Below, piece by piece: positions 19,468-29,500 of a stretch of 64,000 nt of DNA (positions within the stretch are counted from its first letter, which is position 1; each line of letters starts with the position of its first letter). Where the stretch lies: the NCBI GenBank assembly GCA_019873645.1, contig JAIOAX010000016.1, positions 39,928 through 103,927 of the forward strand. The letters are read 5' to 3'. Origin of the DNA: Chloroflexota bacterium. GTDB lineage: Bacteria; Chloroflexota; Anaerolineae; B4-G1; SLSP01. Below the pieces are notes generated by a model. The model searched no databases. It was not told the origin of the DNA and saw only the letters and a program-made list of their open reading frames with translations. The translations under genes were made by a program, and so were the position numbers.

Positions 19468-21653
19468 GAAAATATATGTATGCGTGCGCCAGATGGGGTA
19501 TGTTCATTTACCTTACCCTCACGGTGTTGCTGAGCGGGTGCAACGGTACACCGACGCCCCTGCCGCCCTCTCCCGCCGCCTCGGCTACCCTGCCGCCATC
19601 CCCTACCCCAACGCCGACATCCACACCGGATGTTGCCACGCCGGAATCCGTGGGCCGGGGTTTCCTGAACGCTTGGGAAGCGGCCGATTATGCCGCGATG
19701 TACGCCCTGCTCCTGCCCTCGTTGCGCGCCGGCCTGGCACAGACCGACTTTGAAAAGGCCTACCGCAACGCGCTGGATGTCACAACCACCATCAGCGTCA
19801 CGCTCATCCCGCAAACACTGACGCTTGAAAAAGGCAAAGCCTGGATCAGCTTCACCGAGATCTGGCATACTGGCCTGTTCGGCGACCTGCAAGCGGACAA
19901 TCAACTGAGCCTGGTTATGGAAGGCCCTCAATGGGGCGTTGACTGGCACAGGGATACCATCTGGCCGGATCTGGTGGGCGGGAATACTTTCGCCGTCGAA
20001 TATCAACTTCCGCCGCGCGCCAACATCTACGACCGTAACGGGGCGGGATTGGCCGTCCCTAGCAGCATCGTCACCGTCGGCGTGATCCCCCAAGAAATCC
20101 AGGATGAGGGTGCCGTCCTCAACGCACTGGCGCAGGCGCTGGGGCTGGCCGTCGAAAAGATTCAGGCAGCCTACGCCGGGCAGCCGGCAAACTGGTACAT
20201 TCCCATCGCCGACATCACCGGCGAAGAGAGCCTGACGTACAACGACTTGCTCAGCCTGCCCGGCATCCAGCGCCGCGAGCGCACCGGGCGGCTCTACCCT
20301 CTTGATGGCGTGGCCTCCACCGTCATCGGTTGGGTCTCGCCGATTCCGGCGGAAAGCTATGCCGCCTATCGGCAACGCGGCTATCGCGGCGACGAACTGG
20401 TGGGCATTTCGGGATTAGAAGCATGGGGAGAGTCCGTTCTGGCCGGTAGGAACGGAGGCCGCCTTGCGATTGTCAATGCCGAAGGGAAGCTCGTCAAGAC
20501 GCTCAGCGAACGTCGGCCGGAACGTGGACGCGCGATCTACACGACGCTGGATCGCGCCCTGCAACACAGCGCCGAACAAGCCCTGGGGGCGCGACGCGGC
20601 GCCATCGTGGCGCTGGATATCCGCACCGGCGCCGTTTTGGCGATGGCCAGTGGCCCGCACTTCGACAACAATGTGTTCATCCGCCTGACGGATACCTGGT
20701 CGCGCCAGCTTGTCCTGAACAACCCCGACCTGCCGCTACTCAATCGCGCAGTCCAGGGTTTGTATCCTACCGGCTCGGTCTTCAAAATCGTCACGCTGGC
20801 GGCGGCGCTGGAAGCCGGCGGCATGACGGCCCAAAGCAGCTTCACCTGTCCCGGTTATTGGGATGGCCTGGGCGAAGTCAACCGTAAAAAGTGTTGGTTG
20901 GAGACCGGCCATGGCATCATCACTCTCAAAGACGGGCTTTCGGCTTCCTGCAATGTTACCTTCTACGAGGTCGGTAAAACGCTGGACGGCATCGCGCCGG
21001 AGACTTTGCCGACTTATGGACGCGCTTTTGGGTTTGGCGCCAAAACCGGCATTCCCGAATTTACGGAGGCCGCGGGGTTAATGCCCGATCCCGAATGGAA
21101 GCTGACTACCTATCACGTGAACTGGGGGACCGGTGATACCGTCAACCTCGCCATTGGGCAGGGGTACTTGCTGGCAACGCCCCTTCAGGTGGTGCGGATG
21201 ATGGCTGCCATTGCCAACGGCGGCACCCTCTATCGCCCTTACGTCGTGGAGCGGTTTATGGACAGCGCCGGCAACACCGAGCAGGTCGCGCGTATTCAAG
21301 CCACCGGTCGGCTGCCTGTTTCGCAGGAACATCTGAACGTCATTCAAGAAGCCCTCTATGGTGTCACGACGGCGTCCTTTGGGACGGCCACGCACCGCTT
21401 CCGGGGCCTCGGCATCCCGGTCGCCGGGAAGACCGGCACCGCCGAACCCGCGAACAAAGACGATTTGCCGCATGCGTGGTTCGCCGGCTATTTTCCGGCG
21501 GACGATCCTCAAATTGCGATGGTCGTGGTCGTTGAGAACGCCGGAGAAGGCTCGACCGTCGCGGCACCACTGTTCCGCCAGGTCATCGAGGGCTATTATG
21601 GCTTGCCCATCACGCCACTGCCGACCCCTGCGGCAACCCGGGAGGGCGATTGA
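19464..21653 (+). CDS. Lipoprotein penicillin-binding protein (MecA-type N-terminal domain plus transpeptidase)
   Basis: Lipobox LLSGC; YPTGSVFKIVT (SxxK), SCN, GKTGTAE (KTG) motifs; ATGA overlap with maf. Confidence 0.9.
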   Translation: MRKYMYACARWGMFIYLTLTVLLSGCNGTPTPLPPSPAASATLPPSPTPTPTSTPDVATPESVGRGFLNAWEAADYAAMYALLLPSLRAGLAQTDFEKAYRNALDVTTTISVTLIPQTLTLEKGKAWISFTEIWHTGLFGDLQADNQLSLVMEGPQWGVDWHRDTIWPDLVGGNTFAVEYQLPPRANIYDRNGAGLAVPSSIVTVGVIPQEIQDEGAVLNALAQALGLAVEKIQAAYAGQPANWYIPIADITGEESLTYNDLLSLPGIQRRERTGRLYPLDGVASTVIGWVSPIPAESYAAYRQRGYRGDELVGISGLEAWGESVLAGRNGGRLAIVNAEGKLVKTLSERRPERGRAIYTTLDRALQHSAEQALGARRGAIVALDIRTGAVLAMASGPHFDNNVFIRLTDTWSRQLVLNNPDLPLLNRAVQGLYPTGSVFKIVTLAAALEAGGMTAQSSFTCPGYWDGLGEVNRKKCWLETGHGIITLKDGLSASCNVTFYEVGKTLDGIAPETLPTYGRAFGFGAKTGIPEFTEAAGLMPDPEWKLTTYHVNWGTGDTVNLAIGQGYLLATPLQVVRMMAAIANGGTLYRPYVVERFMDSAGNTEQVARIQATGRLPVSQEHLNVIQEALYGVTTASFGTATHRFRGLGIPVAGKTGTAEPANKDDLPHAWFAGYFPADDPQIAMVVVVENAGEGSTVAAPLFRQVIEGYYGLPITPLPTPAATREGD

Positions 21654-21733
21654 CGAATTACGAATTACGAATTGCGGGTTATGTCTGGATTTGTTTGATT
21701 ATGTACGATTATGCACGATTTTTGTCCATTTGA

Positions 21734-21762
21734 TTGACAGAGCGTGCATCCCATGCTATAGT
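21734..21762 (+). promoter_or_regulatory. Sigma70-like promoter TTGACA-17-TATAGT
   Basis: Direct match upstream of the DeoR-family gene. Confidence 0.75.
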
Positions 21763-21782
21763 AAAACCGTTGGGCCAGGGCT

Positions 21783-22532
21783 ATGTTCAAAAACGAGCGG
21801 CAAAGCCTGATTGTGCAGCAACTCCAGGCGACCGGCAGTGTTTCCGTCGCCGAACTGGCCCGCACTTTCAATGTAGACCCGGTCACCATCCGCCGCGATC
21901 TGGCCTGGCTGGAGCAAACAGGGCGATTGCACCGTGTCCACGGCGGCGCGCTACTCCGCCTGGGCGATGCCCCAGAACCTCAAACGACAGGCGCGGACGC
22001 AGGCCACAGTATTGAACGCCGGATTGCCGAAGCCGCAGCGCGTTTTGTCCCCGATCAAAGTGTGGTTTTTCTGGGACCAGGGCCATTGACGGCAGAGATG
22101 GTGCCTTTTCTCGGCCAACACACGCACCTGACCATCATCACGAACGCGCTGAACGTCGCGTGGCGCGTGGCCCGGCAACACCGGCACACCTTGCACCTCA
22201 TCGGCGGGCAGGCGGCCGCAGACGACGGTCTCTACGGCGATGACGAGGCGCTACGACGGGTACGCGCCGATATGGTGGTTTTTGAAGCCGGCGGGCTGGA
22301 CGCTGAACGCGGCCTGACCCACGAGCGCCGCGACTACGCGGCGATGGCGCGCGCGCTCTTTACCCTTAGCTCACAAATGGTGGCGCTTGTGCCACCAGAA
22401 CGCCTGGGGCGCGTGGGAGCCATTTTTATCGCCCCGGCCGGCGAAGTGGATGTCGTGATCACCGGACGCGAGGCCCCCAACCCACCGCTCTGGGATTTGA
22501 GCGAACTGGGTGTGCGGATTGTGCTGACCTGA
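21783..22532 (+). CDS. DeoR-family transcriptional regulator
   Basis: N-terminal ERQSLIVQQLQATGSVSVAELARTFNVDPVTIRRDLAWLEQTGRLHRVHGGA. Confidence 0.93.
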   Translation: MFKNERQSLIVQQLQATGSVSVAELARTFNVDPVTIRRDLAWLEQTGRLHRVHGGALLRLGDAPEPQTTGADAGHSIERRIAEAAARFVPDQSVVFLGPGPLTAEMVPFLGQHTHLTIITNALNVAWRVARQHRHTLHLIGGQAAADDGLYGDDEALRRVRADMVVFEAGGLDAERGLTHERRDYAAMARALFTLSSQMVALVPPERLGRVGAIFIAPAGEVDVVITGREAPNPPLWDLSELGVRIVLT

Positions 22533-22588
22533 TGGGGCAGCAGATTGAGCAGATTTAACACCATCTTCACTGAAAGGAGATTTTTTCT

Positions 22589-23689
22589 ATGGCAAGTGTT
22601 ACCTACAAAAACGTCACCAAGCGTTTCGGCGATGTGGTCGCGGTCTCGAACCTCAATATCGAGATTCCCGACAAAGAATTCCTGGTCTTCGTCGGTCCTT
22701 CCGGCTGCGGAAAAAGCACCAGCTTGCGCATGCTGGCCGGCCTGGAAGAAGTGACCGAAGGCGAAATTTACATCGGCGATCGCTTGGTCAACGATGTGCC
22801 GCCCAAAGACCGCGACATCGCCATGGTCTTCCAGTCCTACGCCCTCTACCCGCACATGACCGTCTACGACAACATGGCTTTCGGCCTGAAGCTGCGCAAG
22901 GTTCCCAAGCAGGAGATTGATCGCCGGGTGAAAGAGGCCGCTGCCATCCTGGGCATCGAGCACCTGCTGGATCGCAAACCCAAGCAGCTTTCCGGTGGTC
23001 AACGCCAGCGTGTGGCGGTAGGACGCGCTATCGTCCGCGAGCCGAACGTGTTCTTGATGGACGAGCCGCTCTCCAACCTCGACGCGAAACTGCGCGTGCA
23101 GGCGCGCGGCGAAATCTCCAAGTTGCACATGCGCCTGGGCACCACCTTCATCTATGTAACCCACGACCAGACCGAAGCCATGACGATGGGGACACGCATT
23201 GCCGTGCTCAAGGACGGCATCTTACAGCAGGTAGACACGCCGCAAACCCTGTATGATCTGCCCGGCAACGTCTTTGTTGCCGGCTTCATCGGTAGTCCGG
23301 CAATGAACTTCTTCGACGCCACCCTCATTGAGGAGAACGGCGTTATGTACGCCGATTGCCGGGACTTCCGGGTGGCCATCCCCGAGGAACGCCGCGCCAC
23401 CTACCGCCCCTACCTGGGCAAAGAAGTCATCTTCGGCATCCGCCCGGAGCACGTCCACGATCCCGACTACGCGCCGCCCGGCATCCTGCCGGCCCTGGTC
23501 GAAGGGCGCGTGGATGTGACGGAATTGATGGGGAATGAAGTGCTGGCGTATTTCACGCTGCCGCACGGGGAATTCATCGGGCGTTTCGATCCGCGCACCA
23601 AGACCTCTGTCGGTTCAACAAAGGCCGCAGCCTTCGATATGAGCCGCATGCATCTCTTCGACAAGCAGACCGAGAACGCTATCCGCTAG
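22589..23689 (+). CDS. ABC transporter ATPase, MalK/UgpC type
   Basis: [57 protein letters not shown]-terminal TOBE region. Confidence 0.95.
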   Translation: MASVTYKNVTKRFGDVVAVSNLNIEIPDKEFLVFVGPSGCGKSTSLRMLAGLEEVTEGEIYIGDRLVNDVPPKDRDIAMVFQSYALYPHMTVYDNMAFGLKLRKVPKQEIDRRVKEAAAILGIEHLLDRKPKQLSGGQRQRVAVGRAIVREPNVFLMDEPLSNLDAKLRVQARGEISKLHMRLGTTFIYVTHDQTEAMTMGTRIAVLKDGILQQVDTPQTLYDLPGNVFVAGFIGSPAMNFFDATLIEENGVMYADCRDFRVAIPEERRATYRPYLGKEVIFGIRPEHVHDPDYAPPGILPALVEGRVDVTELMGNEVLAYFTLPHGEFIGRFDPRTKTSVGSTKAAAFDMSRMHLFDKQTENAIR

Positions 23690-23709
23690 AAACTCAATAT
23701 CGTCTGGAA

Positions 23710-23914
23710 GATAACCGCGAATCTCGCCAAAAATTTCACCGCAGAGTCGCAGAGGGCGCAAAGATATTTACGCCGAATTCAATAAGATTGAGTCTTTCAC
23801 ATTCAAACACCAATTTTATTGATTTAAACTTTCCTCTGCGTTCTTTGTGTCTCTGCGGTGAATTGAACCTCTTTCAAGAGAGCCAGTAAAGATTGGTGTG
23901 ATTTGCGGTTAATC
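23710..23914. repeat. Nested palindromic repeat (outer GATAACCGC...GCGGTTAATC, inner TTCACCGCAGAG...CTCTGCGGTGAA)
   Basis: Two nested sets of inverted arms. Confidence 0.8.
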
Positions 23915-25355
23915 ATTCTTTGACTTTGGCGAGCGTCACCACCGAGAGCAAAAACAGCAGTCCGTAAATGGCAAAGAGCACCACATAGCCCAGACCGGGG
24001 ACATCCGGTGTGGCGCGCGTGAAGAAATCCGCCACCGGCCCGCCGATGTAGGCCCCCACCGCGCCGGCGCCTGCTCCCGCCAAATTGGAAATCCCCAGAT
24101 AGCGTCCGGCTTCCCCTTCCGGCACAAGGCTGGTACCCAACGCCCAACTGGCCGTGTAAAAGACGCCCGTGGCTGCCCCGATGACACATGCGCCGATCAG
24201 TACGGCCGTCAGATTGACGGCGAACAGGGTAATCGCCGTCCCCAGCGCGGCAACGATGCCGCTCCATGCCACAATTTTTTTCCGCCCCACCCGGTCCGCC
24301 AACCAGCCGGCAGGCAACGCCGCGATCAGAATGAAGACGCCCACCAGCAGCATCATCTGGCCGGCCGGGCCGGCCGCCGACTCGCGCGTGAAACCCAGAC
24401 GCGCCTGAAGAAAATACAAGGTGAAGCCGCCCAGATTCGTCACGCTGACCAGAAAAGCCAGACGGCTGATGACCCACCAGGCGAAGGAAGCAACAGCGCG
24501 GCTCTTTGCGGCCCCAACGGACACGCGGAAGCTGCTCCCCACCCCGCCCACGATAGCAACGGTCATCGCGGCAAAGCCGACCGTCCCCATCACCCCGCAG
24601 AGCACGACGGGCGATGCAATGCCTGCCAACAAGTGGCCGGTCAGCGTCACCCCCTCACCCATAAGCAGAATCGTCACCGTGAACAGGCCGGTCATCAATA
24701 GCAACCGCAAGAAAGGCTGCCAGTCCAGAGGTGGCGGGGCCGCAGCCAACGGTTTTTCCGCGACCAGCATCGTCAGCAGCATGGTGACAAGCATCACGGC
24801 CATCAAGACGAACAGCCCGCCCCACAGGTTGCCGGCACCGACCAGGCGCGCGATGGTAAAGGAAACCAGCACCACCGGCATGGGCACCTCGAACAACGCC
24901 TTGACGGCGGAGAAACGGCCGCGTTTTTCTTCCGGCACCAGGTCAGGGATAAGACTCTGTTGGGCACTCTGCGCCGTATTCGCGAAACATTGCAGGAGCA
25001 CGTAGAGCACAAAAAGCATCGTGTACCCGGCCAGACCGTTCATGTGAGCACAGAAACCGATGGCGACGAGAACGGCCAGGTCCAGCAACGTTCCGGTAAA
25101 GATGAAGGGACGGCGCCGCCCCCACCGCGATGTGGAGCGATCCGAAAGCATGCCCATCAACGCCTGCGTCAGCAATGCCGCCATCAAGGCCCACAGGCGC
25201 AGGCGTCCGTAGTAAGCGCCCTGTCGCGCCTCTCCCACAAACTGTTGTACCAGCAGCGGCAACACCAGAGGGACCATGGTTTGCGTTAGCGTGGTGAGGC
25301 CCAGGTAGAAGATATTTATGGTAATGATGGTGTGCCAGCGCAGGGATTTGGTCAT
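23913..25355 (-). CDS. MFS transporter
   Basis: 12-TM pattern; LLTQALMGMLSDRSTSRWGRRRPFI (MFS loop 2-3); GWLADRVGRKK. Confidence 0.88.
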   Translation of the reverse strand: MTKSLRWHTIITINIFYLGLTTLTQTMVPLVLPLLVQQFVGEARQGAYYGRLRLWALMAALLTQALMGMLSDRSTSRWGRRRPFIFTGTLLDLAVLVAIGFCAHMNGLAGYTMLFVLYVLLQCFANTAQSAQQSLIPDLVPEEKRGRFSAVKALFEVPMPVVLVSFTIARLVGAGNLWGGLFVLMAVMLVTMLLTMLVAEKPLAAAPPPLDWQPFLRLLLMTGLFTVTILLMGEGVTLTGHLLAGIASPVVLCGVMGTVGFAAMTVAIVGGVGSSFRVSVGAAKSRAVASFAWWVISRLAFLVSVTNLGGFTLYFLQARLGFTRESAAGPAGQMMLLVGVFILIAALPAGWLADRVGRKKIVAWSGIVAALGTAITLFAVNLTAVLIGACVIGAATGVFYTASWALGTSLVPEGEAGRYLGISNLAGAGAGAVGAYIGGPVADFFTRATPDVPGLGYVVLFAIYGLLFLLSVVTLAKVKE

Positions 25356-25412
25356 GGAGTCAAGTAGTCCTTAGTCAGGTAGTCTTTAGTCAAATAGTCG
25401 CGTTGGGCATTT

Positions 25413-26063
25413 TCAATTGAGGGAGATAAGTTCATGGGATGGCGTCGCTTTCGGGGGGGTCTTTGCCAGCCGTTCGGTCAAAGGGACGTAAACACGCATA
25501 TAGTTCAGCACCTCAGAGACCAGAACCTTGGCGGTCGGTATCTCCAGCAAACGCTGTTTTTCCGCAGCCGGCAGGGGCAATAACGCCGCGCCGAGGACGC
25601 CCAGCGTGGAGACGCCCGGCGGCAACACTTCCGGCAGCAAGGCCGCCGGCAAAGTGCGGGAGAGCGCCTGTACGTAACGGTGCAGATAACGTCCCAGTAG
25701 CTCGATGGACAGCCAACCGGGACGCGGCTCCTCAAGCCAGGGCCAGAGCTGAACCGTAGCTTCCAGATAGACCTGGTCTTGATGAATTTGCAGGATTTGA
25801 AAACGATATTGCCCTACCACAACGGTATTGGAGAATTCCGCCAGCCTTTGGGGAACGTCGTCCAGTAAATAGGCCAGCGTGCCTACCGTGGCAAGGGTAT
25901 GCCCATAGGCATCCGGCACAAAAACTATCCCCAGCGGCAGGTTCTGTTCGCGGCATGCCTGCAATAGCCAATCCACACGCCCTGGCTCGGCAAAGATGGG
26001 GAAGAGCTGACCCGGAAAGACGACGTCGGCGCTTGGATAGATGGGAACCCGCAACGTCTTCAT
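25413..26063 (-). CDS. LON N-terminal (substrate-binding) domain protein
   Basis: VPIYPSADVVFPGQLFPIFAEP...GTLAYLLDDVPQ; no protease domain. Confidence 0.7.
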   Translation of the reverse strand: MKTLRVPIYPSADVVFPGQLFPIFAEPGRVDWLLQACREQNLPLGIVFVPDAYGHTLATVGTLAYLLDDVPQRLAEFSNTVVVGQYRFQILQIHQDQVYLEATVQLWPWLEEPRPGWLSIELLGRYLHRYVQALSRTLPAALLPEVLPPGVSTLGVLGAALLPLPAAEKQRLLEIPTAKVLVSEVLNYMRVYVPLTERLAKTPPKATPSHELISLN

Positions 26064-26336
26064 ACCGGTATTGTAGTCAAGCTGCCTATCCTGACAAGGG
26101 CGGGCCGGTAGTTGTTAGTCTAATACAGCGTAGCGGAAATCTTACATGAGTTAGTGGTGCTTGAAGTGGTGCTTGAAGCGGATCGCCAGATCCGCGGTTT
26201 TGGGGTGTGATGCCGGGCGCTGGACCGCACGGGGAACTGACGTTCCCTTTTGAGCGATGGGAGAGCGATTTAACCAGGAAGTGATTTGTACCACGTGGTA
26301 CTACGGGTTGTTAGTCTAAATAGCAGGCAGTGATAC

Positions 26337-26370
26337 AAAAGGCCGACTCTTGAGACAGTCGGCCTTTTCT
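26337..26370 (-). terminator. Intrinsic terminator (AAAAGGCCGACT...AGTCGGCCTTTT) downstream of tRNA
   Basis: Perfect 12-bp stem with T-tract on minus strand. Confidence 0.85.
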
Positions 26371-26380
26371 CTATCTTCAG

Positions 26381-26455
26381 TCGGGGCGGACGGATTTGAA
26401 CCGTCGACCTCTACAACCCCATTGTAGCGCCCTAGCCAAGCTGGGCTACGCCCCG
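26381..26455 (-). tRNA. tRNA-Pro (anticodon GGG)
   Basis: Minus strand CGGGGCGTAGCCCAGC...CTACA-ATGGGGT-TGTAG...CGACGGTTCAAATCCGTC..CGCCCCGA; acceptor, anticodon and T arms all pair. Confidence 0.95.
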
Positions 26456-26545
26456 TTGACGGGGAAGATAATACCATAGTTAAAGAGATTGTCAAACCCG
26501 GCGGTGGCACAGTCAGAGGCCAGCCACGGCAAAGTTCACCAGCCG

Positions 26546-29500
26546 TCAGACAGCCGCAGGAGCAGCCAGGGCCTGCGCCAATGCCTCAGACAATGCTTGC
26601 AGGTCAGGAGGTTTCTGCACCCATCCGACGATGCCGGCCGCCCGCAGCGACTCTACTTCCGTCCCCAACGGGTGTCCGCTCATCACCACAAGACGGATGT
26701 GGGGGGTCTGTTGACGTAAGGTCGCCGCCAACGCCTTACCACCCATCTCTGGCATGACCAGGTCGCTCAAGATCAAAGCAATTTCATCAGAATGCTGCGT
26801 CACAATGTCCAGCGCCTCTTTGCCGTTGGCGGCTTCCAGGGGATGGTATTGCAACATCTCCAGGGCAGCCACAATCGCTGCGCGGGCCGTCGGGTTGTCC
26901 TCCACCACCAAAATCGTCTCGCCGTGGCCGAAAGCCAAAGCTTCCGACTCCAAAACCGGTGCAGCAGGCTCAATCTGCAGCGCCGGCAAATAAATCGAGA
27001 AGGTCGTCCCCGCGCCGACCTGAGTTTTGACGTCAATGTGCCCATCGTGCGACAAAACAATGCCGTATACCTGCGCCAATCCCATGCCGCTGCCCTTGCC
27101 GGGTTCTTTGGTGGTGAAGAACGGATCGTAGATGTGCGGCAAAATTTCTTCGGGGATGCCCGTGCCGGTATCGCTCACCTCCACACGTATCCACTCGCCG
27201 GGCGGCTCTACGTCGGCAAGGTACCGCCGCTCCAGGTTAATGCGCAATTCACCGCCCTCCGGCATGGCATCGCGTGCGTTCAGCGCCAGGTTCATAAACA
27301 TCTGCTGCATGCGTGTCTGGTCGGCGTTGACAGAGTAAGCCTCCGCGCCATACGTCAGGGTGATCCGAATCGTCTCCGGGAACGTGCGCTCCCACAGTTT
27401 CACCTGCTCAGTCAACAAGGCTGCCAGGTCTACGGGTTGCCGATCCAGCACGGCCTGGCGACCAAAATCCAAAATCTGATCAACCAGGTCGGCCGCACGA
27501 TGTGCCTGCTCGACGATCACATTCAAGCGTTCACGGAGTTGCGGGGACAAATTGAGCATCCGCAGCGACAACTGGCTGTACAGGACAATACTGGCAAGGA
27601 TGTTGTTGAAGTCGTGGGCGATGCCGGCCGCCAGTTGCCCCAAACTGGCCAGGCGTTCCTGACGTTCAAGTTGTTGACGCGCAGCGCGTTCCTGGGTGGC
27701 CTCGTGAATGACCAATACCCATTGTTCCGGTTCGGGGCCGTTGGCAATCGGTCGGGCGATAATCTCAAAGATACGCTCATCCACCATCGCCTCGTGGCGC
27801 AATCCTTGAGGCGGAGAAGTGAACAATTCGGTCAAAGAGCGATTGCCAAAATGCGTCAATTGCGCATTGATATCCATCCCCAAAGACTCAAACAGGGATT
27901 CGGCGACCGGATTAGCCAGCAGGATCCACCCCCGCGCACTCAAGAGCAACACCCCTTCGGGGACGGTGTCTATGATGTCCTGCACCTGACGGGCCTGCGC
28001 CTGGATTTGGGACAACAGTTGCTCCGTCGCCGTAAGCGCCACGCGCAACCGTTCCTCACTCTTCCGCAACGCTTCCTCCGCCCGCGCCCGCTCATCCGCC
28101 TCAAGGCAGAAGGAGATGTAGGTTGCCAGAGTCAACGCCAGTTGCTCTTCTTCAGGTAGCCAGCGACGCTTTTCGCCAACGTGTTCAAAGCTCAACAAAG
28201 CGGTCAAGCGTCCCCGCATCCAGACCGGCGAGTCCAGGAGCGAATGGATATCATAAGCCTCATAGTAAGCGGCGGGAATCTCGCAAGTGCGTGGGTCGGT
28301 GCGCACATCATAAGCGGCGATCACGCTGCCGACTTTATGGCTGGCCGTGTAGGTGGGGAACTCGGCAGCGTACAGCTTCTCACCTGAGCTAAAGGAATCT
28401 GTACTCAGAGTGTACAGGCAACGACATTCGATTTCGGTATAATCCTGACTATAGACCCAGATGCTGGTCCTTTCGGTGCCCATCACATGAGCAGAGAGCC
28501 GGGCAATCATTTGCAGATTCTCACCCAACGTCCCCTTAAAAAATTGTCCTCCGCCGATCAATTCCCCCAATAGCCCGGCATAACGGCGATGACGTTGCTC
28601 ATTCTCCCTAAGCAACGCCTCGGCATGTTTGCGTTCGGTGATGTCGTGGACAATCGAATACAACAGCGCGCGCCCCTGGATGGAAATCGGCCCGCTGAAA
28701 ACTTCTACGTCGCGGATCGTACCGTCGGCCCGGCGGTGACGGAAGTAGAATTGATTGCGCTGCTGATTGCGCGCCAGGTTCATCTCGGCCTGCACTTCCT
28801 CCGGCGTGAGAATATTGATCTCACTGATTTTCTTCTGCCGGAGTTCCTCCTGCGTCCAGCCATAGTATTTTGTGGCCGCCGGATTGGCGTCCACAATCGC
28901 GCCACCGTCAGGGTCAATGAGCAGCATCACGGCATGGTTATTGTTGAACAAGCTGCGATAGCGCGCCTCGCTCTCGCGCAGCGCATCCTCGGCCTGTTTA
29001 CGTTCGGTAATGTCGCGGGTAATGGAGAGGATATGAGGAACGCCTTGAAGCATGATGACCCTGGCCGACATCAACCCGATACGCACATCACCGTTTTTGG
29101 AGCGAAAGCGCGCTTCCAGATTTTCATAATAACCGCGCGCTTTCAAACCTTCCACCAACTTCTGCCGGTCTGCAGGATCGTACCAGATTTGGAGGTCCAG
29201 GGAACTTTTGCCGATGACGTCCTCGCGGGTGTAGCCGGTGAGCGCCGTAAAGCCCTCGTTGATATCCACGTACACGCCGTCAACCAGGCGATTGATGTTA
29301 ATGGCGTCCGGGCTGGTATGGAAGGCTACACGGAAACGTTCTTCGGTTTCGCGCAATGTCGCATCTGTCTGCGCCAGACGTTGGGTGCGCAGACGCGCCT
29401 GACGATGTAGCCACCAGAGAGCGACCAACGCTCCAAGCAACAGCCCACCGACAATCCCGATTCCCCAACGCAGATACAGCAAAGAGCGAGAGGCGGCCGA

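Noticed and set aside
23824-24477. Minus-strand 217-aa ORF ending ...VQFTAETQRTQRKV
   Set aside because: Antisense/alternate-frame shadow of the MFS gene ending in the well-known CACCGCAGAG repeat translation.
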